Shown: positions 1 to 6,488 of the stretch, piece after piece
Layout of the letters: each line of letters starts with the position of its first letter
Position numbering within the stretch: the stretch's first letter is position 1
From: Methylocystis sp.
GTDB lineage: Bacteria > Pseudomonadota > Alphaproteobacteria > Rhizobiales > Beijerinckiaceae
Direction: 5' to 3'
Assembly: GCA_023253795.1 (NCBI GenBank)
Contig: JALRFG010000026.1
Location: 1-8,593 of the forward strand
Length of the DNA: 8,593 nucleotides
Translations under genes and position numbers: made by a program
Notes under the pieces: model-generated
What the model was told of the DNA's origin: nothing
Seen by the model: the letters and a program-made list of their open reading frames with translations, nothing else
Databases searched by the model: none

Positions 1-641
1 TACATGTCCTTGATCATCTGCGTGTCCCAAGCTGTGAGGCCCGAGAAGATCAGCACCGACAGGATCGAGAGGGCGAACTGAAGGCCCGTCGACTGCAGGA
101 ACAGATTGACCAGACCGGCGATCACTAGACCCCAAACGCCCATCACCAGAAACGAACCGAAGGCTGAGAGATCACGCTTGGTCAGATAACCGTAGATGCT
201 CAGTCCGCCGAAGGCCGCCGCCGTGATGAAGAAGACCCGCGCCACTGATACGCCCGTGAAAACGAGCAGGATCGAGGACATCGACAGGCCCATCACCGCC
301 GAGAAGGCGAAGAACATGTTACGCGCCGAGGCGACCGACATGCCGCCCATGCGCGCGCCGAACATGAAGATGAAGGCGAGCGGCGAAAGCATGATCACCC
401 AACGCAGCGGCGAGGTGTAGATCGCCTGTCCGAAGGGCGTCAGCGCCATCGCGCCGCCAGCCTTGGTGACAGCCATCATGTAAACGCCCAGCGCGGTCGC
501 GCCGGTGATGGCGAGGCCGATGCTCATATAGTTGTAGACGCCGAGCATATAGGCCCGCAGGCCATGATCGACTTCCGTCGCCGTCGACCGGCCGACGCTA
601 CGATCGTAACCGACGCCCCATTTGCCGTCGAAGTTAGACAT
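1..641 (-). CDS. Bax inhibitor-1/YccA family integral membrane protein (3' end outside window)
   Basis: The minus strand reads open from an ATG at 641 to the window edge, giving about 213 residues; the C-terminus lies beyond base 1. The N-terminal stretch (about residues 1-30) is polar and runs into AYMLGVYNYMSIGLAITG, typical of BI-1/YccA proteins (E. coli YbhL/YccA relatives). About six hydrophobic segments follow, and the visible end has the family motif TAWDTQMIKDMY. Family members are multi-pass inner-membrane proteins, some with pH-sensitive calcium-leak activity; YccA interacts with the FtsH protease in E. coli. The start is supported by GAGAGGG (minus strand, about 645-651) a few bases upstream. 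The gene is divergent from the secreted-protein gene at 982 and has a structured leader. Family identity is very likely; the exact physiological role is unknown. Confidence 0.93.
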   Translation of the reverse strand, partial: MSNFDGKWGVGYDRSVGRSTATEVDHGLRAYMLGVYNYMSIGLAITGATALGVYMMAVTKAGGAMALTPFGQAIYTSPLRWVIMLSPLAFIFMFGARMGGMSVASARNMFFAFSAVMGLSMSSILLVFTGVSVARVFFITAAAFGGLSIYGYLTKRDLSAFGSFLVMGVWGLVIAGLVNLFLQSTGLQFALSILSVLIFSGLTAWDTQMIKDM

Positions 642-662
642 GTCACCCTCTCAATGTTGCCA

Positions 663-750
663 GCGCCAACCTTGGCGCCTTCTTCGCGGAATCTCGCGAA
701 ACTCCCAATCAATATGGCGGGCTGTAACCGGGGAGGCAAGCCGCCGGGAG
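663..750 (-). promoter_or_regulatory. Structured 5' leader of the BI-1 gene, candidate ybhL-type leader RNA
   Basis: Three consecutive hairpins can form in the minus-strand transcript before the BI-1 start codon. The nearest pairs 663-669 with 672-678 (realistically 6 bp with a 4-base loop). The second pairs 683-688 with 695-700 (TTCGCG/CGCGAA). The third is nested, with 702-706 pairing 746-750 (CTCCC/GGGAG) and 716-720 pairing 741-745 (GGCGG/CCGCC). A conserved 'ybhL leader' RNA is known upstream of this gene family in Rhizobiales (Rfam RF00520 as I recall it). The assignment rests on gene context plus visible structure, not on a matched consensus. A CATAAT -10-like element at 784-789 would put the transcript start near 776. 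Confidence 0.45.
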
Positions 751-981
751 ATGAACTCTTGGTAAGGTTTTCAGCCCTTTGAGATTATGCCGCCGCGGCG
801 TTTTTGGGCGTAGAGCGGTTAATTTTCGCCAATCTGCGTGCAAACAGGCCTCTACGCTTGCCCTACGTCAATAATGCGCTACCCTATCCCTACAAATAGG
901 TCCGTAGACAGGCGACGGGCCCAAACAACAATTGACCTGTGCATCGCGTTGCGCCCAAGCGCGAAGACCGGGGGTAGGCAC
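751..981. other. Divergent intergenic region between the BI-1 gene and the secreted-protein gene
   Basis: I see no credible gene here; an upstream in-frame extension of the 982 gene to 838 has no ribosome binding site and would bury the signal peptide. On the minus strand CATAAT (784-789) is a possible -10 for the BI-1 gene, with no good -35. On the plus strand a long-range inverted repeat pairs TCTACG (851-856) with CGTAGA (903-908), enclosing a shorter CCTAT/ATAGG pair near 883-900. TTGACC at 932-937 resembles a -35 but lacks a good -10 at 16-18 bases. Promoters for both genes must lie here but cannot be fixed from sequence alone. Confidence 0.4.
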
Positions 982-1725
982 ATGAACATGGCGATCAGAT
1001 CAGTTGGATTATCGCGCGTTCTGGCGCGATGCGCGGCGGTGGCGGCGGTCCTCGGCGCGGCATGGATCACGACGGTCCCGGCGCAGGCGCACGGACGTCT
1101 GGGCGCAGCGGAAGGACGCTGTCGCCTGTTCATTGGTCCCGATGTGATGAACTTCACCGGTTATTTGCCGGAATCCTCCAAAAACGAATTCTGCGAAGAC
1201 ATCCCTTCGACCGGGCCCATCATCATGGTCCTCGATTCCGTGCAGGACGAGCTGCGCAACATGCAGATCGCCATTCGCATCGTTAAGGATGTCGGCGGCG
1301 AGGATAAGGAAAACGAAAACCTCGATGCGGTGACGGTTGCTTACAGCCCGCCGAAGAAATATCCCGGCGGCACCATCAATTTCGAGCATAACTTCAATGA
1401 GGGTGGTTATTTCGTCGGCATTGTCACGGTGCTCGGCGATCACGGCGAAGTCTGGACCTCGCGCTTTCCCTTCTCGGTTGATCGTTCCCTGATGCGCGAT
1501 ATGCCGGCCTACACGATGATGACGCTTGGCGTTCTGGCGGCGTCGGCGATTTATCTTGTTCACCGTCGGCGTCAGACCCCGTCGGGCGCGAAGCCGATCA
1601 TCACAACAGGCGGCGGTCCTGGCCCCTCCGGTCCCGGCGCGCTTCCCGAGGAGCATGCCGAGGCGGATTCCGTCCACCCTGACGTCATTGGCCACGAGAG
1701 CCATGAGCCGACGCCGGCCGAGTAG
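982..1725 (+). CDS. Secreted, C-terminally membrane-anchored conserved protein with predicted mature N-terminal His-Gly
   Basis: The 247-residue product has a signal peptide: basic residues R6, R12, R16, a hydrophobic core at about 18-31, and an AQA signal-peptidase I site at 34-36. The mature protein would therefore begin H37-G38. The periplasmic domain (about 37-172) has two cysteines, C47 and C71, around M56 and a GY motif, then a beta-rich stretch with PPKKYPGGT (123-131) and a closing RFPFSV (161-166). One membrane helix (about 174-193) is followed by HRRR, so the tail (about 198-247) should be cytoplasmic. The tail is rich in Gly, Pro, acidic residues and His (H225, H232, H238, H241). 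The domain resembles an uncharacterised family I recall from proteobacteria including methane and ammonia oxidisers, but I cannot name it. ATG 982 is chosen for the GGGGGTAGG upstream and the proper signal peptide. Single-gene unit ending at a terminator. Function unknown; metal binding is inference. Confidence 0.85.
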   Translation: MNMAIRSVGLSRVLARCAAVAAVLGAAWITTVPAQAHGRLGAAEGRCRLFIGPDVMNFTGYLPESSKNEFCEDIPSTGPIIMVLDSVQDELRNMQIAIRIVKDVGGEDKENENLDAVTVAYSPPKKYPGGTINFEHNFNEGGYFVGIVTVLGDHGEVWTSRFPFSVDRSLMRDMPAYTMMTLGVLAASAIYLVHRRRQTPSGAKPIITTGGGPGPSGPGALPEEHAEADSVHPDVIGHESHEPTPAE

Positions 1726-1764
1726 AGTCGGCCACTGGCATCAGGGCGACAGACAAGAAATAAG

Positions 1765-1792
1765 AAAGCGACGCTTCGGCGTCGCTTTTTTT
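1765..1792 (+). terminator. Intrinsic terminator with UUCG tetraloop
   Basis: AAAGCGACGC (1765-1774) pairs perfectly with GCGTCGCTTT (1779-1788) around a TTCG loop closed by C-G, the extra-stable UUCG tetraloop. The run of T from 1786 to 1792 completes a textbook intrinsic terminator 40 bases after the secreted-protein gene. It isolates that gene from comM. Confidence 0.92.
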
Positions 1793-1800
1793 GCGCGCTT

Positions 1801-1819
1801 TTGTTCTTCTCTTGTTCTT
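1801..1819 (+). repeat. Short direct repeat TTGTTCTT x2 upstream of comM
   Basis: TTGTTCTT occurs at 1801-1808 and again at 1812-1819, spaced 11 bases start to start, about one helical turn. It lies between the upstream terminator and comM, where the comM promoter must be. TTGGGC (1818-1823) with TAAGCT (1841-1846) at a 17-base spacing is a weak promoter candidate overlapping the second copy. The repeat may be a regulator site or chance. Confidence 0.25.
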
Positions 1820-1879
1820 GGGCGCCGGACCCTCAAAGGTTAAGCTGTAGCCTGTTTGCAGGCGAGGCGGAGCGGGGCG

Positions 1880-3421
1880 ATGGCGGTTCGGGTGGCGACG
1901 GTCGCCTTCGAGGGAGTCGAGGCGCGACCCGTCGACGTGCAGGTGCAGATTTCCAGCGGCTCGGTGGTGTGCAATGTCGTTGGTCTGGGCGACAAGGCGG
2001 TGGCGGAGTCCCGCGAGCGGGTGCGAGCGGCGCTGATCGCCTCCGGGCTCGCTTTGCCGGCGAAGCGCATCACCGTCAATCTGGCGCCCGCCGACATGCC
2101 GAAGGAAGGCAGCCATTACGATCTTCCCATTGCGCTGGGCGTGATGGCGGCGATCGGCGCGATTCCTTCGGATGCGCTGGATGGCTTCGTTGTGCTTGGC
2201 GAACTGGCGCTGGATGGCGCGCTGACGCCGGTCGCTGGCGCGCTGCCAGCCGCGGTCGCCGCCAATGGGCGCGGGCAGGGATTGATCTTCCCGTATGAAT
2301 GCGGACCCGAGGCCGCTTGGGCGTCCGGAGATATGGAGGTGCTTGCGCCGCGTTCGCTGATTCAGCTCGTCAATCACATTCGCGGCGTGCAGATCATGGC
2401 GCGTCCCAGCCCGGCGGTGCGGGCGCCTCCTGCCGGCGATTTGCCCGATCTGCGCGACATCAAGGGACAGGAAAGCGCCAAACGTGCGCTGGAGGTCGCT
2501 GCGGCCGGCGGTCACAATCTGCTGATGAGCGGGCCGCCCGGCGCTGGCAAGTCGATGCTGGCGTCGCGCCTGCCGTCGATCCTGCCGCCGTTGACGCCGC
2601 GCGAATTGCTCGAAGTGTCGATGATCCATTCCATCGCCGGACATATCGCCGGCGGCGAACTTACCGATCGACGCCCTTTCCGCGCGCCGCATCACTCGGC
2701 GTCGATGGCGGCGCTGGTCGGCGGCGGAACCCATGCGCGACCGGGCGAGATATCGATCGCTCATCATGGCGTTTTGTTTCTCGACGAATTGCCTGAGTTT
2801 CATCCGCAGGTGCTGGACAGTCTGCGTCAGCCGTTGGAGACCGGCGAGGTCGCCGTGTCGCGCGCCAATCACCGTGTCGTCTATCCGGCGCGCTTTCAGC
2901 TTGTCGCGGCGATGAATCCCTGTCGTTGCGGCCATGCGCGCGATCCCGGTTACGCCTGTCGTCGTCAGCCCAATGAACGCTGCGAGGCGCAATATCAGGC
3001 GCGGCTGTCGGGGCCATTGCTCGACCGCTTCGATCTTCAGATCATGACGCCCGCCGTTTCCGCCGCCGATCTCGTGCTGCCGCCGCCGGCGGAAGGATCG
3101 CGCGAGGTTGCGGCGCGTGTGGCGCGCGCCCGCGTCCGTCAGCGTGCGCGTTACGACGCTCTGGGTCTGCCGGGCGTCATCGCCAACGCCGCCGCGCCGG
3201 CGGGCGTGATCGAGGATGTGGCGCAACTCGACGCCGCCGGCGCCGCATTGATCCGTGAGGCGTCCGATAAATATGCGCTCACTGCGCGCGGCTTTCATCG
3301 CGTCTTGAAACTTGCGCGCACCATCGCCGATCTCGACGGCGCCGACGCAGTGTCCCGCGCGCATCTCGCCGAAGCGCTCTCCTATCGCACGGGCCTCGCC
3401 GCCGGTCGGCTTGCGGCGTGA
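1880..3421 (+). CDS. comM: ComM/YifB-family Mg-chelatase-like AAA+ ATPase
   Basis: The 513-residue product has the normal ComM layout. The N-terminal domain (about 1-180) carries the family's NLAPADMPKEGSHYDLPIA stretch (68-86). The AAA+ Mg-chelatase-like core has Walker A GPPGAGKS (218-225), Walker B VLFLDEL (298-304), RPFRAPHH (265-272) and the SGPLLDRFD box (377-385). A putative zinc site comprises C348 and C350 in NPCRCG plus C360 and C368. In Vibrio cholerae, ComM is a hexameric helicase promoting branch migration when incoming single-stranded DNA is integrated during natural transformation; orthologues also occur in bacteria not known to be competent. ATG 1880 is preferred over the in-frame TTG at 1856 because GGAG (1869-1872) sits 7 bases upstream and relatives begin at this point. 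The stop overlaps the next gene's start (GTGA), so the two are probably co-transcribed and coupled. Confidence 0.96.
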   Translation: MAVRVATVAFEGVEARPVDVQVQISSGSVVCNVVGLGDKAVAESRERVRAALIASGLALPAKRITVNLAPADMPKEGSHYDLPIALGVMAAIGAIPSDALDGFVVLGELALDGALTPVAGALPAAVAANGRGQGLIFPYECGPEAAWASGDMEVLAPRSLIQLVNHIRGVQIMARPSPAVRAPPAGDLPDLRDIKGQESAKRALEVAAAGGHNLLMSGPPGAGKSMLASRLPSILPPLTPRELLEVSMIHSIAGHIAGGELTDRRPFRAPHHSASMAALVGGGTHARPGEISIAHHGVLFLDELPEFHPQVLDSLRQPLETGEVAVSRANHRVVYPARFQLVAAMNPCRCGHARDPGYACRRQPNERCEAQYQARLSGPLLDRFDLQIMTPAVSAADLVLPPPAEGSREVAARVARARVRQRARYDALGLPGVIANAAAPAGVIEDVAQLDAAGAALIREASDKYALTARGFHRVLKLARTIADLDGADAVSRAHLAEALSYRTGLAAGRLAA

Positions 3422-5145
3422 ACGCATTCATCCTCTCCGCCTGTATTGTCGTTGCAGTGCTTGTTTGCGCAGGTGTCGCGCTTTGGCACCGACAGACGCG
3501 TCAGACGAGCGATGAACTCGACACGCTGCGCGATGAAATCTGGGAGCTGCGCGCCGCCGCCGCGCAACGGGACCGCGCCGAGGCGGCAAGCGAGGCGAAA
3601 TCGCGTTTTCTCGCCACGGTCAGTCATGAGATCCGCACGCCGCTAAATGGCGTCATCGGTCTTGCGCAGCTTCTCGCCATGACCCGGCTCGACGCCGAAC
3701 AGGCGAGCTATGTTGAGGCGATTGAGGACTCAGGCCGCGCGCTGGCGCAGCTGATCGACGACATTCTCGATTTTTCAAAGATTGAAGCCGGCCGCCTCGA
3801 CATTCGCGCCGAAGTCTTTGCGCTGGCGCCGCTGGTAGAGGGTGTCGTCGAATTATTGGCGCCGCGCGCTTTTGCGAAAGGTCTGGAAATCGCCTGTTGC
3901 ATCACGCCAGACGCCTGTCGCGACATCGTCAGCGATCCGGCGCGGCTGCGCCAGATCCTGCTTAATTTGATTGGCAATGCGATCAAATTCACGCAACAGG
4001 GCGGGATCGGGGTGCAGGTGACGTCGACGCCGACGGGACTGCATTTCCTTGTCGTCGACACCGGGCCCGGCGTGCCGGCTGCAGCGCAAGCAACGATTTT
4101 CGAGGATTTCGCACAGGCGGATTCCTCCGCCACGCGGCGCGATGGCGGCGCCGGGCTTGGCCTGGCGATCTCACGACGTTTGGCCAGCTCGATGAATGGC
4201 GCGCTTGTTTTGCGCGAGAGTTCAGAGCAGGGCGCGACATTCGAATTCGTCTTGCCGACGCCCGTCGCCGGCGAAGCGGCGCCGACATCGTCGCTGGATG
4301 GAAAACGGATCGCGATTATTGCGCAAACCCGGTTTGAGGCGCCGTTCCTCGCGACGACGCTGCGCGCCTATGGCGCGACGGTCGATATTTTTGACCCAAA
4401 CGTGGCGCCGACCGGTCTGAACACCGTCGACGCCAAGACCTATGATGCGGCGATTATTGATTGTGCATTGGGGGCAGAAAGCCTTGGTTCATTAGCGGCG
4501 ATGGCGCGCGCGGCGCAGGTCGGCCGGTTGTTCTTGCTGTTTTCGCCGCTCGAACGACGCGCCTTCGGCGAAGCGGCCTTGCGTGATTTTGACGGCTGGC
4601 TGGTCAAACCGGTGCGTGCGGCGACAGCGCTTGCGCGTCTGACCTCGGCGCCGACGAAAACGATGACGCCGGTGGCGATGGAGACGCCGCGCACGCTTGC
4701 GGGTCTGAACGTCCTGGTCGCGGAAGATAATGACATCAACGCGCTTATTCTCATGCGCCATCTCGGCAAGCTTGGCGCTGAGGTCAGCCGCGCACGTGAT
4801 GGCGCAGAGGCCGTGACGCGCGCGACAACGGACGCTTATGATTTGATCGTCATGGATTTGTTTATGCCCGAACGCGATGGTCGCGACGCCACACGCGCCA
4901 TTCGCGTCCACGAAGCTCAGGCGCAAAGATCGCGAACGCCCATTCTCGTTCTGACGGCGAGCGCGCAGGAGGAGGACCGGCGCGCCGCCCGCGCCGCAGG
5001 CGTCGACGCCTTTCTCACGAAGCCGGTCGATTTCATTACGCTTGCGGCGACGCTAGAGGAAATGCGCGCCGTCGCAACTTCAGAGAATACGGCGATGTCT
5101 CAGCCGGCGCCGTTTGGCAATACGCCAAATTTGCCGTCGCGGTAA
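3418..5145 (+). CDS. Membrane-tethered hybrid histidine kinase with degenerate and intact receiver domains
   Basis: The 575-residue product starts with one membrane helix (about 4-23) and a short charged, probably coiled-coil linker (about 33-60), with no recognisable sensor domain. The HisKA domain has SHEIRTPLNG with phospho-acceptor H70. The ATP-binding domain shows N187 (N box), D214-G218 (DTGPG), FEDFAQ (228-233) and GGAGLGLA (243-250). A first receiver-like domain (about 296-410) keeps D348 and K397 but lacks the acidic pair after its first strand, so it is probably a pseudo-receiver. The second receiver (about 429-551) is intact: E436/D437, D480, T513, K535. No Hpt or output domain is present, so phosphate must pass to a partner encoded elsewhere. 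The GTG start overlaps the comM stop and no other start fits as well. The signal and target are unknown. Confidence 0.93.
   Translation: MNAFILSACIVVAVLVCAGVALWHRQTRQTSDELDTLRDEIWELRAAAAQRDRAEAASEAKSRFLATVSHEIRTPLNGVIGLAQLLAMTRLDAEQASYVEAIEDSGRALAQLIDDILDFSKIEAGRLDIRAEVFALAPLVEGVVELLAPRAFAKGLEIACCITPDACRDIVSDPARLRQILLNLIGNAIKFTQQGGIGVQVTSTPTGLHFLVVDTGPGVPAAAQATIFEDFAQADSSATRRDGGAGLGLAISRRLASSMNGALVLRESSEQGATFEFVLPTPVAGEAAPTSSLDGKRIAIIAQTRFEAPFLATTLRAYGATVDIFDPNVAPTGLNTVDAKTYDAAIIDCALGAESLGSLAAMARAAQVGRLFLLFSPLERRAFGEAALRDFDGWLVKPVRAATALARLTSAPTKTMTPVAMETPRTLAGLNVLVAEDNDINALILMRHLGKLGAEVSRARDGAEAVTRATTDAYDLIVMDLFMPERDGRDATRAIRVHEAQAQRSRTPILVLTASAQEEDRRAARAAGVDAFLTKPVDFITLAATLEEMRAVATSENTAMSQPAPFGNTPNLPSR
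5100..5145. other. Antiparallel overlap of kinase and pirin 3' ends, with inverted repeat
   Basis: The last 46 bases of the kinase gene are also the last 46 bases of the convergent pirin gene. Both readings keep plausible, though poorly conserved, C-terminal tails. TTTGGC (5113-5118) and GCCAAA (5124-5129) form a small hairpin inside the overlap; neither side has a T-run, so it is at best a weak terminator. Confidence 0.7.
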
Positions 5146-5975
5146 TCTGCAATCGCCTGGCGTAATTCCTCCGCCGTATTCATAACGAAAGGCCCCTGTT
5201 GCGCGATGGCTTCGTTGATCGGTTCGCCGCTGAGCAGCAGAAACTTGGTGTCGCGATCCGCGTCAACGACAATCTCGCCGCCCGTTTGCGTAAAGACGAC
5301 GATTTCCGCCGCATCGATAGGTTCCGCATGATTGACGCGCAAGGCGCCATCAAGCGCTGCGAGGATCAACGAATGGCCCTCCGGCAGACGGAAGGTCGCC
5401 GTCGCGCCAGCGTCGAGACGCACATCCCAGATATTCATCGGCGTAAATGTTTGCGCCGGTCCGCGATGACCGGCATAGTCGCCGGCGATCACGCGCAACA
5501 AACCGGCGTCGCCCGGCAGATCGACATGCGGGATGGCGTCGTCCATCAACGTCTGATAGCGCGGCGCGCTCATTTTATGCGCGGCCGGCAGATTAACCCA
5601 AAGCTGCACGACTTCGAAGCGGCCGCCGCTGCGGGTGAAGGCGGGCGTGTGCATTTCCTCATGCAGCACACCGGCGCCAGCGGTCATCCATTGCACGTCG
5701 CCGGGGCCAATCACGCCGCCGGCGCCTGTCGAGTCGCGATGGGCGATCTCGCCGTCGAGCACGATGGTGACGGTTTCAAATCCGCGATGCGGATGCGCGC
5801 CAACGCCGCGCGGAGTCGTGGCGGGCGAAAAATCCGTCGGTCCGGCGTAATCCAGCAGCAGGAAGGGGCTGACGAATTCGCCCTGCAGATGATGCGACAG
5901 AAGCGAGCGCACAGGAAAACCGTCACCAACCCAATGACCGGCTGGCGCCGCGTCAATGCGCATAATTTCCCTCAT
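5100..5975 (-). CDS. Pirin family bicupin protein (YhhW/quercetinase-like)
   Basis: The 291-residue product fits the pirin family in length (about 230-300). The N-terminal cupin carries HPHRGFETVT (61-70) and GDVQWMTAGAGVLHEE (92-107). H61, H63, H105 and E107 match in order and spacing the metal ligands of human pirin (H56, H58, H101, E103). A C-terminal cupin half follows (about 150-270). Pirins are cytoplasmic, usually Fe- or other metal-binding proteins; some bacterial members have quercetin 2,3-dioxygenase activity and others act as metabolic or redox cofactors, so the substrate cannot be set from sequence. The start at 5975 is supported by AAGGAG (minus strand, 5983-5988) 7 bases upstream, better placed than for the in-frame ATG at residue 5. 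The gene is divergent from gdx, 104 bp away, and overlaps the kinase gene tail to tail. Confidence 0.93.
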   Translation of the reverse strand: MREIMRIDAAPAGHWVGDGFPVRSLLSHHLQGEFVSPFLLLDYAGPTDFSPATTPRGVGAHPHRGFETVTIVLDGEIAHRDSTGAGGVIGPGDVQWMTAGAGVLHEEMHTPAFTRSGGRFEVVQLWVNLPAAHKMSAPRYQTLMDDAIPHVDLPGDAGLLRVIAGDYAGHRGPAQTFTPMNIWDVRLDAGATATFRLPEGHSLILAALDGALRVNHAEPIDAAEIVVFTQTGGEIVVDADRDTKFLLLSGEPINEAIAQQGPFVMNTAEELRQAIADYRDGKFGVLPNGAG

Positions 5976-5993
5976 GGGCTCTCTCCTTCATGT

Positions 5994-6042
5994 GGCGCGC
6001 GGCCTTGACGCGGGGCGGTCAGGGACGGCAACAAGGCGCGCC
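5994..6042 (+). promoter_or_regulatory. Potential hairpin or promoter region upstream of gdx
   Basis: GGCGCG (5994-5999) can pair with CGCGCC (6037-6042), and CCTTG (6003-6007) with CAAGG (6032-6036), giving an 11-bp stem with a 3-base bulge and a 24-base G-rich loop, 37 bases before the gdx start. Guanidinium exporters are often under guanidine riboswitches, so this was compared from memory with those classes; no convincing match was seen. Alternatively CTTGAC (6004-6009) is a good alphaproteobacterial -35 element, in which case most of the hairpin would not be transcribed. The two readings cannot both hold for one transcript. Confidence 0.3.
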
Positions 6043-6079
6043 GGCGCATCAGCCGCCCGACTCAAGCGAGGACGCAACC

Positions 6080-6403
6080 ATGGCGTGGATCATCCTGTTG
6101 ATTGGCAGCATATGCGAAGTCGGCTGGCTGATCGGCATGAAATACGCCGACGGCTTCACGCGTCTGTGGCCATCGGTGATTATGGTGTTCTTCATGGCCG
6201 CCAGCGTTGGCTGTCTGGGACTCGCGGTCAAGGAAATTCCTGCCGCCACAGCTTATGCGGTGTGGACCGGCGGCAGCGTCGCCGCTGTGACGGTTGTTGG
6301 CTTCTATCTTTTTGGCGAGCCAGCGACCTTGCTGCGCATCGGCTCCATTCTGCTGATCCTGATCGGCATGGTTGGTCTGCGGCTGGACGGTGTCGATCCC
6401 TGA
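6080..6403 (+). CDS. gdx: SMR-family guanidinium exporter (Gdx/SugE)
   Basis: The 107-residue product has four predicted membrane helices, the usual SMR length and topology. The signature residues of the guanidinium-exporting (Gdx) subtype are present: E13, W16, S42, Y59 and W62, with MAWIILLIGSICEVGW at the start and GFTRLWPS (25-32) in the first loop. Gdx proteins are dual-topology homodimers in the inner membrane that export guanidinium in exchange for two protons through the two E13 carboxylates. One small departure is WTGGS (62-66) where classical Gdx/SugE have WTGIG. ATG 6080 is chosen over an in-frame upstream start at 5990 because GAGGA (6068-6072) lies 7 bases upstream and the family starts with MAW. 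No second SMR gene is adjacent, so a homodimer is expected. Its convergent neighbour is an amidinotransferase. Confidence 0.93.
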   Translation: MAWIILLIGSICEVGWLIGMKYADGFTRLWPSVIMVFFMAASVGCLGLAVKEIPAATAYAVWTGGSVAAVTVVGFYLFGEPATLLRIGSILLILIGMVGLRLDGVDP

Positions 6404-6427
6404 TCCGCGTCGCCTCATCGGTCGCCC

Positions 6428-6458
6428 AAAAAATAAAAGAGGCGCCGGAGCGCCTCTT
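6428..6458 (-). terminator. Intrinsic terminator for the amidinotransferase gene
   Basis: Read on the minus strand, AAGAGGCGC (6458-6450) and GCGCCTCTT (6445-6437) form a perfect 9-bp stem with a 4-base loop, followed by TTATTTTTT (6436-6428). It lies about 30 bases past the amidinotransferase stop. On the plus strand the hairpin is followed by GCCGTTGC, so it is unlikely to stop gdx transcripts efficiently. Confidence 0.88.
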
Positions 6459-6488
6459 GCCGTTGCTTAAGCCTGCGCGGAGCGGCGC

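Noticed and set aside
838..981. Upstream in-frame extension of the secreted-protein gene
   Set aside because: It has no ribosome binding site and would put 48 residues before a well-formed signal peptide.
1685..3427. Long open frame (580 codons) on the minus strand opposite comM
   Set aside because: It is an antisense shadow of a GC-rich gene: Arg/His-rich with no recognisable domain, while the plus strand encodes an unmistakable ComM.
5199..6008. Long plus-strand open frame opposite the pirin gene
   Set aside because: The minus strand encodes a clear pirin with all four metal ligands and a good ribosome binding site; the plus-strand frame has no family resemblance.
5990..6079. 30-residue N-terminal extension of Gdx
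   Set aside because: SMR proteins begin directly with the first helix, and a ribosome binding site sits just before the MAW start at 6080.
5991..6079. Mini-ykkC (guanidine-II) riboswitch before gdx
   Set aside because: ACGG occurs once after GGG but without complementary flanks, and no second ACGR-loop hairpin is present.
6437..6458. Bidirectional terminator serving gdx as well
   Set aside because: On the plus strand the stem is followed by GCCGTTGC with no T-run, so only minus-strand termination is well supported.
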